From the NCBI GenBank assembly GCA_034419075.1, contig DAOULR010000024.1:1-42624 (forward strand): a DNA stretch of 42,624 nucleotides, written 5' to 3'. The first letter of the stretch is position 1. Each line of letters begins with the position of its first letter. The notes below the pieces were generated by a model. The model saw only the letters and a list, made by a program, of their open reading frames with translations. It had not been told where the DNA came from and did no database searches. This document shows positions 35,701 through 41,309 of this stretch, one piece after another. Made by a program: the position numbers and the translations under genes. The DNA is from E44-bin88 sp034419075 (GTDB lineage Bacteria > Chloroflexota > Dehalococcoidia > Dehalococcoidales > BS750m-G39).

Positions 35701-36017
35701 TATTGCTTTACCTGTCCGATCGCATGACTGTTCTTTCGACTATCTTTGGTCGTAAGGCTGCCCGGAGGTTCATATTCTATGACGAAGCGGTTGTAAACGG
35801 CATCGGCCCGACCGTTGATAAGGGTGTATTCCTCACGAGGCTGCAAATTGATGTCTAGATGCTCAGCGAATCCTTCGAAGACTCTTGCTCTGGCCAAGTT
35901 ACCGCGGAATTGGGCTTCATTTCCCCAAGCGTCTTTAGCTGCTTCTTTTATCTGTTCAGCTATATCTGGGGCATGCTTCCTAATCAATTCCTCAGCACTA
36001 TCAGTACCTTCAGGCAT
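32730..36017 (-). CDS. Large N6-adenine DNA methyltransferase with nuclease-like N-terminus
   Basis: The 1095-residue protein has an N-terminal segment resembling the nuclease domain of type IIG enzymes (NGRADAVYNRFVIEYEPPG, Asp72, Glu81), but the position expected to be Lys (ExK) is Glu83. The methyltransferase has LGEYYTP leading into motif I DPACGSGTF (from Asp411) and motif IV NPPW (620-623), the gamma-type N6-adenine pattern. The C-terminal part should hold the target-recognition region (TGRPKALRALKEML ... LRGRDVHRWSARPSAYIL), as in Eco57I-like and PglX-like enzymes. It may be methylase-only or restriction-modification in one chain. Start ATG follows TAGGAGCGAAA; nine bases separate it from the HerA-like gene. 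Confidence 0.9.
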   Translation of the reverse strand: MPEGTDSAEELIRKHAPDIAEQIKEAAKDAWGNEAQFRGNLARARVFEGFAEHLDINLQPREEYTLINGRADAVYNRFVIEYEPPGSLTTKDSRKNSHAIGQVKQYIEDLVKKERHKPERLAGVVTDGCYFIFCRFRSGIWHHDEPLPVTADSTSRFLASLFLLSTEKALTADNLVRDFGENTNVARIAVSALYKALRESQNPKVKVIYDQWRQQFSEVCGYEEGSPRLDIRTLAKQYGIQESHPGAFQLFFSIHTYYATFIKLLAVQVVHYYVAPKLGTALPQVASYSTDRLQKYLKDMERGGIFKQLGVSNFLEGDFFGWYLEVWDEDVDKGIRRIVSELANYSLVTLDADPNETRDLLKKLYQNVMPKQLRHDLGEYYTPDWLAERLLNQLGFTSEREPKLHEKRLLDPACGSGTFLVLAIQRIKEHCAEHPIKPADLLHRIQSNIVGFDLNPLAVISARTNYLLALGDLLEAQRDFEVNIPVYLCDSILTPSQAEEKVGDQFRMMGAEERQYKFKTVVGDFAVPGSLVKAQYIDQLAGLVEECVDEKYSVIDFRKRILRTFPLVEEKDDLDIQVLEQLYIRIEELNVKAINGIWARIIKNAFAPLFCGEFDYVAGNPPWVNWDRLPDNYRQHLIPLNEDTYLLFPHTGLRARHGSSEIDISTLMTYVSLDRYLKNKAKLGFVITQTVFKSDAGKGFRRFDIQGKIPVSVIHVDDMVKLKPFEGATNRTSVLIVEKGQRTSYPVPYTVWNKRDVRTPLPEEATLSEILDRTARKNFIAQPVDKSDLQSPWLTGRPKALRALKEMLGQSTYVAHVGVHTGGANGVFWVNVLDDRPDGMLLVSNMTEGAKREVESIQIALEPDFVFPLLRGRDVHRWSARPSAYILAPQESERPDKAIPEDTLKQSFPKTYAYLKRFEVALNQRQSGVVRTLMEQGPFYSLYGIKSYTFSDFKVVWREVATSMTAAVIEPAERTVLPDHKLTLCAVESKEEANYLCATLNSSLVAFAVNCFAINTQISTHVFNYVRIPKFDPNNVIHRKLASLSQNAHHAMSIGDETGLKEIIEPGIDELAAQIWGLGSDEVKEIQESLAGLKQ

Positions 36018-36026
36018 TTTTCGCTC

Positions 36027-37751
36027 CTATATTTGCTCTTGTTTATACGCCGGCTTAGGAAATACCACTTTCACGGGCTGGCGATATATAGCGTGGCAGA
36101 GCAGCAGCTCACCTTTATTCAAACGGGTTACATTGAGCTTCAGATCATCGTCAAGGAACCGGTAGTCTGGCTGGAGAACCTCTGCCGAGCCAGAACGACC
36201 TATTATTTTGGTTGCTGCGTTTCCTGTAACCCGAGAATGAACAGCGCTCATGAACTGTTGAGCAGAAATAAGAATTACTCCGAGTGACCGCCCTCGCTCG
36301 GCAATATCAAGCACTTGCTCAGATATGGGTGAGGTCTTAGCACCACTAGGAGCATACTTATTCAACTCATCGACAAAGAAAATTATTTTCTCCGGGGGTT
36401 CCTGTTCTCCTTCTTCAGGTGCCTCTGCTTTCATGGAATAGACAGTCTTGAGGAGGTCACCAAAAACTAGAGTCTGCTCTTCGTCGGCAAGTTTAGCGAT
36501 ATCAACAACATAGATATGACCACCCTTAATCTTGGATATTTCTCTACTCAGTATTTTCTCATTGGTAGCTCTAGAATTTACAAATATCCCTGTTTCTCTT
36601 GTCTGTACAAGCCTGCGTAAGTGACGGCGGAATTTCCCGATTGATGACTTATAATGGTCTCGCCAGGATTTGGTTTGCTTGGTCGTCGGGTCCCACAGGG
36701 GTGGTTTGAATAGAAGGTCTTGCCAGCTCAAAATGTCTTTGAAGTCCGCTTCCTTCCCCTGGAGCCCATTCATAATATCACCGATAATAGATTCCATAGT
36801 ACCTGAAGGGTCTGAGACATCGCTGAACAAGAGGTCTAATTTGTCCGCTGTTGATACCAGATCATAGGCGTAAACTGTGAATATACCAGGAGGGAAATAA
36901 CTGTTTGGTTGTTTACCCTCTTTACTCCGAGGAAGAAGATAATGAACCGTACCAGGTTCGAATGGCTTGGGTTCAAGGTCTAATTTCTCCCACATTGCTT
37001 TTTCATCAGCAGTCAAGTCGGGGCCCTTTTCATCTATGTGTAACAAATCTGCCTGCTTAACATTCATGATGATTACGGCTATCTTGGAGGGGTCATCTGC
37101 TTTTTGTAGTATCGATTGTATGACAAACATTGCATAGGAAGTTTTGGTAGCAAGCCCGCTGATCCCTGAGATGTTGATATGAGCTGATTCTGGACCAAGA
37201 AGATAACGACGGTCGATATATGCAACTGCTGAAGCACCGTTGCTCATACTTATAAGACCAGCCGGAATGCGGTTTTTCGCCTCCATCTGGTCGATACCTA
37301 ATGCTTCTTCAATGCCCTTCGCATCAGCGAACTTCACCAAACGCTCGTTAGGAACAGGCATATAAATGTTGGCATTATTACTCAAGACATTAACCTTAGC
37401 TATTGTGGTACCTTGCCTTGGTGTGTTTGGCTCTTCGGCGATGTTGCCAAAATTGCTAGATATAAAGTTAGCCAAGTGATTAGGTGCATCAGTCCTGTGC
37501 TCAAGTATCGTGACCAGTCCATAGGTTTTACTCGTTTTGTCATCGGATGCAACCTGTCCAACTTCAACGATATCGAATGGGTTGACTATGACATCCGGGG
37601 AAAGCCAAAAATTAAACTTATCAGAAGTACTGGGATCTCGCTCGGTAGCGGAGGTACGCCCAACTGCTTGAGCGACACTTTCACCAGCTATTTCTTGAGG
37701 TTCCTCTACGGTTACTTCCTGTTCGGGTTCCGGTAATTCTTGATTAGTCAT
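36027..37751 (-). CDS. HerA-like ATPase with degenerate P-loop
   Basis: The 574-residue protein has a beta-barrel-like N-terminal part (SPDVIVNPFDIVEVGQV and the MPVPNERLVKFADAKG segment), and a RecA-type ATPase core. Walker A is HINISGISGLATKTSYAMF (G196-S205): the usual GKT is TKT, so the second glycine is lost while Lys203 and Thr204 remain. Walker B is intact (KIIFFVDELNKYAP, Asp461, Glu462), and RSLGVILISAQQF with NAATKIIGRSG match the HerA/FtsK hexamer-motor pattern. HerA works with NurA in DNA end processing, and a NurA-like gene lies upstream (15-base gap). Expected hexameric dsDNA translocase. Start ATG follows GGAGGCAAAA. Confidence 0.85.
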   Translation of the reverse strand: MTNQELPEPEQEVTVEEPQEIAGESVAQAVGRTSATERDPSTSDKFNFWLSPDVIVNPFDIVEVGQVASDDKTSKTYGLVTILEHRTDAPNHLANFISSNFGNIAEEPNTPRQGTTIAKVNVLSNNANIYMPVPNERLVKFADAKGIEEALGIDQMEAKNRIPAGLISMSNGASAVAYIDRRYLLGPESAHINISGISGLATKTSYAMFVIQSILQKADDPSKIAVIIMNVKQADLLHIDEKGPDLTADEKAMWEKLDLEPKPFEPGTVHYLLPRSKEGKQPNSYFPPGIFTVYAYDLVSTADKLDLLFSDVSDPSGTMESIIGDIMNGLQGKEADFKDILSWQDLLFKPPLWDPTTKQTKSWRDHYKSSIGKFRRHLRRLVQTRETGIFVNSRATNEKILSREISKIKGGHIYVVDIAKLADEEQTLVFGDLLKTVYSMKAEAPEEGEQEPPEKIIFFVDELNKYAPSGAKTSPISEQVLDIAERGRSLGVILISAQQFMSAVHSRVTGNAATKIIGRSGSAEVLQPDYRFLDDDLKLNVTRLNKGELLLCHAIYRQPVKVVFPKPAYKQEQI

Positions 37752-37766
37752 TTTTGCCTCCTTGCA

Positions 37767-38897
37767 TCATGGGGTAATAGGCTTGGGCCATTTAATAGCC
37801 CCCATAAGCACCTGCTGGGAAAAGAATCGGTTCTTAATAGTCTGCTCGGCCATATAGATGGGGTATATGTGACAGTGCCACCGCCTATCAAGTCCATAAG
37901 GAGAAACACTTCGTTCAGCGACTAGCGTGCTTGATAGGAGGTCGATCAAATCAGAGGGAACTGGCTTCTTGTCTGGACATGGAAGCTCCACCTTGACTAC
38001 ACCCATAAGAGGATAGTCCAAATCTTTCTGTTCCCACAATCTCACGTACCAGAAAGCTACTTGGCCTCCATATGCGCTAAATGCAGCAGTTCGATGGGCA
38101 TACTCAAGTCCAGCTAGAATAGTAGTGACATCCCTTTTATCAGATTTCTTCCCTCCGAAGTAGAACAAGGGCTCTTTACTAAATGATTTGGCAACACCGA
38201 TCAAATAAGGGGCGGAAATAAAATCACCAAGTTTAACTGCTCCATCAAGAATAAGCCAATTATTTTCATCCCGGAAAGCGTCAGTCGATTGTATTATGGC
38301 AGTTTCCATCTCATGCATTAAGAAACGTGCTTTGCCGCCGGCTTTGTCTCTCGGGTCCTTCTTTGTATCTCCGCTGATAACATCGGGGATATCAAAATCA
38401 ACTATCTTGAAGATGCCACCTGATTTCTGTAATTTATTTAATTGTCCCCAAACTGTATCAGAAACACCCCGAGCTCCCTTGGGTACTAAGAGAAGTATTT
38501 CATGGTCGTTTCGCAATACGCTCAGACGCCCTCTATCGTCACGTTGAATTACCGATGCTCCTATTTGCGCTAATTCAATAGGGAAAGTTCGAGTTCCTTC
38601 GACTCCAGTAGCAAGAAAATAAGTCCGTAGACTCCCGTCTATGAAGAAACGAAATAGATGTTTTTTAGTACGAGGAATAGGGGGTGTAGCTCTGTAGATT
38701 TTATCGGTCGAAGGTGTCGGAGTCTCTGCGAAGGCTGCTATCTCGTTGCCCATTTCACGATGTACGAGGATATCATCTATTTCATCTTTATCAGGATGCT
38801 GTAAATCCTCGACCGCTACTCCTGTGGCGGGCAATATGTTGACATTCTCACCGAGTAGTTTAAGGGTTGGTCCAATTATTAAAAGTGGGTTCGGCAC
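37767..38897 (-). CDS. NurA-like nuclease
   Basis: The 376-residue protein follows the NurA layout: N-terminal catalytic segment FRFFIDGSLRTYF (Asp87), a central helix with HEMETAIIQ (Glu196, Glu198), NWLILDGAVKLGDF (Asp218), IGVAKSFS (Lys237) and the C-terminal HCHIYPIYMAEQTIK. NurA is a 5'-3' exonuclease/endonuclease that partners HerA in end resection, and in defence islands the pair can work as an antiphage nuclease. GTG start seven bases after AGGAG, 15 bases after the regulator stop. Confidence 0.83.
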   Translation of the reverse strand: MPNPLLIIGPTLKLLGENVNILPATGVAVEDLQHPDKDEIDDILVHREMGNEIAAFAETPTPSTDKIYRATPPIPRTKKHLFRFFIDGSLRTYFLATGVEGTRTFPIELAQIGASVIQRDDRGRLSVLRNDHEILLLVPKGARGVSDTVWGQLNKLQKSGGIFKIVDFDIPDVISGDTKKDPRDKAGGKARFLMHEMETAIIQSTDAFRDENNWLILDGAVKLGDFISAPYLIGVAKSFSKEPLFYFGGKKSDKRDVTTILAGLEYAHRTAAFSAYGGQVAFWYVRLWEQKDLDYPLMGVVKVELPCPDKKPVPSDLIDLLSSTLVAERSVSPYGLDRRWHCHIYPIYMAEQTIKNRFFSQQVLMGAIKWPKPITP

Positions 38898-38912
38898 ACT
38901 TTTACTCCTGAC

Positions 38913-39191
38913 TCATTTATTCTGCTCTTTATTAGTCTTTTTGGAAGTACGAGACTTCGCGAGCATTTCATACCTCCAACCGTTTTCTTCGTGGACGGAT
39001 CTGATTGGATAACCTCGCCGTTTTAATTCTGTCACAATACGTTGTACCGTTGGACGTGATACATTCAATGCTTCTGCCAGTTGTCCAGCATTCAAGTGTT
39101 TATCTCGAATCAAAGAAATAGTTTTCGCAAATCGGTCTTCGATCTTCTTGCTACGTTCATATGGCATGGGCTTCTTATCCTCCCTTGTCAT
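38913..39191 (-). CDS. Winged-helix-turn-helix regulator of the defence operon
   Basis: An ATG at 39191 is the sensible start: the -10 box ends six bases ahead of it, so the upstream TTG near 39227 would lie inside the -35 element. The 92-residue protein has LNAGQLAEALNVSRPTVQRIVTELKRRGYPIRSVHEENGWRYEM, a helix-turn-helix followed by a beta wing, as in DeoR/BirA-type (HTH_11) repressors. The ends are Lys/Arg-rich and there is no effector domain. It is the first gene of the operon, so it probably represses its own promoter, giving autoregulation of the nuclease genes. Confidence 0.82.
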   Translation of the reverse strand: MTREDKKPMPYERSKKIEDRFAKTISLIRDKHLNAGQLAEALNVSRPTVQRIVTELKRRGYPIRSVHEENGWRYEMLAKSRTSKKTNKEQNK

Positions 39192-39197
39192 GGCAAC

Positions 39198-39227
39198 AGT
39201 ATATTCCTGTAAAATGATGATTGTCAA
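39198..39227 (-). promoter_or_regulatory. Promoter of the defence operon, leaderless start
   Basis: On the minus strand TTGACA (39227-39222), an 18-base spacer and TATACT (39203-39198). The regulator ATG begins six bases after the -10, so transcription should begin at or next to the start codon. No Shine-Dalgarno is present. Just upstream, ATGATTGACAATCAT is a 15-base near-palindrome spanning the -35 (39217-39231), a good candidate operator. Confidence 0.75.
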
Positions 39228-39251
39228 TCATAAATTGATTTATATATTACA

Positions 39252-39291
39252 AGAAACAAAAAAGGGGCTTGCGGGTATTCCCGCAAGCCCC
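39252..39291 (-). terminator. Strong terminator between the two minus-strand operons
   Basis: Perfect 12-bp stem GGGGCTTGCGGG / CCCGCAAGCCCC with a 4-base loop, followed on the minus strand by TTTTTTGTTTC. It ends the clamp operon before the defence promoter. Confidence 0.9.
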
Positions 39292-39314
39292 ACGTTCTAC
39301 TGGCCTTCTATCGG

Positions 39315-39800
39315 CTAGAATTCAAATAGTGCCGGCTGTTCTTCTTTCTTCCTCATCTCTTGGTGTTCCTTTTCCTCTCTTCGCTCCGCTCTATCCTTCT
39401 CAACCCTAGCTCTAATGCGCTGTTCGCAAAGCCAGGTCTTAAGTCTGTTCAACTCTCCCATCTGGTAGTCGCTGATTGATTCCACGACGATGTCCGCCGG
39501 CATCTCACTCTTCTCCCATCGTTTGTAAGTCTGGCTGGCGACATACAGGTAAATTTGGGTCCAGTCGCTGTCCATCGGCTGGGTCAGTGAAACTGTCATG
39601 AGATAGGCACAGGCTTCGGCATCGGTGCCGGTCGGCTCCTCCCCTTTGAGCTCTTTCATGTTCCCTATCATTCTCTCCATGGTGACGGCCGTCTTAAGCC
39701 ACTCGGGAAGGGTATCTCCCCAGCCACCGGGAAACACAATGATAGGGTCGGTAAGGCATCCCACGATGTCGGAGATGCCTTTCTCCACTGTCTTATTCAA
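39315..39800 (-). CDS. Unknown protein with C-terminal clamp-binding-like peptide
   Basis: The 161-residue protein starts from TTG nine bases after GGAGG, and that ribosome site overlaps the stop codon of the gene before it. It is soluble and mainly helical with a strongly charged C-terminal coil (RIRARVEKDRAERREEKEHQEM). The last residues are EEQPALFEF: Q155-P-A-L158-F159 matches the Q-x-x-L-F core of the beta-clamp-binding consensus QL[S/D]LF. I do not recognise the family. It closes the operon that opens with a sliding clamp, so binding that clamp is plausible but unproven. Confidence 0.72.
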   Translation of the reverse strand: MNKTVEKGISDIVGCLTDPIIVFPGGWGDTLPEWLKTAVTMERMIGNMKELKGEEPTGTDAEACAYLMTVSLTQPMDSDWTQIYLYVASQTYKRWEKSEMPADIVVESISDYQMGELNRLKTWLCEQRIRARVEKDRAERREEKEHQEMRKKEEQPALFEF

Positions 39801-39805
39801 TTGTG

Positions 39806-40306
39806 TTAACCTCCTTCCTTTAGTTCCTTGAACCTGGTTATATGTAGACAGGCATAATGGCTTTTGAATTTGTCTATCGGGTCTTCCCAGAAGCCGTTAC
39901 GGAAGTCGAGAAGATAGTGCCAGTACCCCTGATATTCCTGGGTGCGGACATCCACCAGGTAATCAGCGAATATCCGGACACAGGCGCCGCGGCTGCCCCG
40001 AAGCACGACAACGGTGGGAATGAAGCTGGTATCCTCTCTGAGGTGGAAAGGATAGTATTCCAGCTGGAGGCGTTGTAGTTTCAGGTTGTCAAGCCAGAAA
40101 TGCCGGCCTCCGGCATCATACGAGCCGATGTAGATATCCTTGCCCTCGAGGTCTGCAAGGATATCCATTAACCTGGCCAAGGCTGCCCTGCGCTGCTTGC
40201 GCAGAGGAACCCGGGCAGACCGGCGCCCTAGCCTGACCTCGGTCATCGGTTCGGGCTTCTCTATCTCGACCTTCGCTTCCTGAAAGAGGTCGAGTTGCGT
40301 GGTCAC
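39806..40306 (-). CDS. Unknown protein with N-terminal clamp-binding motif QLDLF
   Basis: The 166-residue protein starts from GTG nine bases after GGAGG. Residues 4-8 are QLDLF, an exact match to the beta sliding clamp-binding consensus QL[S/D]LF, in an exposed N-terminal tail. The rest has a basic stretch (LGRRSARVPLRKQRRAALARL) and a compact, aromatic-rich domain (YIGSYDAGGRHFWLDNLKLQRLQLEYYPFH, YWHYLLDFRNGFWEDP). No enzyme motif is recognised. In the same operon as the divergent clamp, five bases before the 161-residue gene. Confidence 0.72.
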   Translation of the reverse strand: MTTQLDLFQEAKVEIEKPEPMTEVRLGRRSARVPLRKQRRAALARLMDILADLEGKDIYIGSYDAGGRHFWLDNLKLQRLQLEYYPFHLREDTSFIPTVVVLRGSRGACVRIFADYLVDVRTQEYQGYWHYLLDFRNGFWEDPIDKFKSHYACLHITRFKELKEGG

Positions 40307-40371
40307 TTTTTATCACCTCCCTTCTTCTGATTTTGGGCATGAGTTGCCCTTTGAAATTCTTCAAGACAGTT

Positions 40372-40692
40372 TTAGACAAGAGACTGCGTGCTGCCGTACT
40401 TTTCCCTTACCTCGACTGCCTTGACGGCCTCGGCGGGGATATTCTCACGGATTCTCTTGATGTAGCGGTCAATCCAACCTTCCGGTGAGAAGCGGCCACC
40501 GCCCACGCTGTCATCAATCTTGCCGATTAGGTTCATGAAGTTCTGGCCGACATACAACGGCAGCTCAGGGATATTCAGGGCTTCCCTGGCAATAAGCCTG
40601 GCTTCTTGCAGGGGGTCTACCGCTCTTTTTAGGGCTTCTTCAAGCATATCGGTGGATTCCTTGACTCTCTTGGCGTTCCATTTTATGGGCAT
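40372..40692 (-). CDS. Hypothetical protein, 106 aa
   Basis: ATG start five bases after AAAGGAGG. The product is soluble and helical with an acidic N-terminal half (ESTDMLEEALKRAVDPLQEARLIAREALNI) and a segment ending FSPEGWIDRYIKRIRENIPAEAVKAV. I do not recognise it. It lies between two other small genes of the clamp operon. Confidence 0.65.
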   Translation of the reverse strand: MPIKWNAKRVKESTDMLEEALKRAVDPLQEARLIAREALNIPELPLYVGQNFMNLIGKIDDSVGGGRFSPEGWIDRYIKRIRENIPAEAVKAVEVREKYGSTQSLV

Positions 40693-40746
40693 AAAAACCT
40701 CCTTTCCTGGGCATGGGTAACCCTGTAGATTTGTGTAGGTAAGAAG

Positions 40747-40935
40747 CTAGCTTTTGAGAGCGAAGTCCAGGGCTGTCTTCACAACTTCCGACCAGCACTC
40801 CAGTCCCCATTCCACACCCTTCTTCACCTGAGCAAGGATGTCATCGGTAATCGCTTCTTCGGGTATCCCCATTTCCCTGGCACACTCGACGACATCTTCC
40901 CTGGAGAGGATGAAGATGGTATTTGGGTCACTCAC
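40747..40935 (-). CDS. Hypothetical protein, 62 aa
   Basis: The sequence AAAGGGGGTGAT, a near-full match to the anti-Shine-Dalgarno complement, overlaps a possible GTG at 40944 but sits eight bases before the GTG at 40935; the latter is therefore the likelier start. The product is small and acidic: SREDVVECAREMGIPEEAITDDILAQVKKGVEWGLECWSEVVKTALDFALKS. It has two helices and resembles small regulatory or anti-type proteins only in size. Function unknown. Confidence 0.6.
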   Translation of the reverse strand: MSDPNTIFILSREDVVECAREMGIPEEAITDDILAQVKKGVEWGLECWSEVVKTALDFALKS

Positions 40936-40977
40936 TCTTATCACCCCCTTTCCCGCCTAGTTTTTAGCAAAAGAAGA

Positions 40978-41005
40978 GGGGTCGGTATGCGGGCTTCCCG
41001 ACCCC
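40978..41005 (-). promoter_or_regulatory. Hairpin just upstream of the 62-aa gene
   Basis: 8-bp stem GGGGTCGG / CCGACCCC with a loop of 12 bases. On the minus strand it is followed by TCTTCTTTTG, a weak U tract, so it could be a terminator or attenuator for the genes downstream. Confidence 0.45.
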
Positions 41006-41193
41006 TTCCACTGGGGGATTGAAGCCCCCTGTCAAACTACGCTTGCTTCTCTGTACTTACTCCCCTTGGTTGTTGTTCGTGCTGTGCAACTGTCCAGGTG
41101 GACTTCCAAAAGCACGCAACCGCTGGTATTGTCCCTGCCATCGTGCTCCTGCACTGCCATCGGGCATCGGCACTAGCCCAAAAAACGAGCACG

Positions 41194-41238
41194 AAAAAGG
41201 GGGTATCCTTCACCCGCAACAGGGCAAGGGATACCCCC
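41194..41238 (-). terminator. Second terminator behind the clamp gene
   Basis: 10-bp stem GGGGGTATCC / GGATACCCCC with a 20-base loop, followed on the minus strand by TTTTTCG. Confidence 0.65.
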
Positions 41239-41243
41239 CTTAC

Positions 41244-41278
41244 AAAAAAAGACACAAAAAGGCGGCTTGCGCCGCCTT
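41244..41278 (-). terminator. First terminator behind the clamp gene
   Basis: 8-bp stem AAGGCGGC / GCCGCCTT, loop of 4, followed on the minus strand by TTTTTGTGTCTTTTTTT. It lies about 30 bases past the clamp stop. Confidence 0.85.
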
Positions 41279-41309
41279 CCTGTGCGTCGTTTGTTTGGTC
41301 AAGCGTTCT

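Larger units (their letters stand above)
40945..41309 (-). other. 365-base non-coding region with several hairpins between clamp gene and small genes
   Basis: No credible gene is seen. On the minus strand it holds two terminators behind the clamp gene (41244-41278 and 41194-41238), then a GGGGG/CCCCC hairpin (41013-41029) and a GGGGTCGG/CCGACCCC hairpin (40978-41005) shortly before the 62-residue gene. The final hairpins are placed like an attenuator or processing structure. Confidence 0.55.

Noticed and set aside
39191..39227. Upstream TTG start giving a 104-residue regulator
   Set aside because: The TTG is part of the -35 element, so it cannot lie in the mRNA.
41037..41255. Minus-strand frame of 72 codons between the clamp gene and the small genes
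   Set aside because: It spans a strong terminator hairpin, has no ribosome site, and its composition is unlike a real protein.
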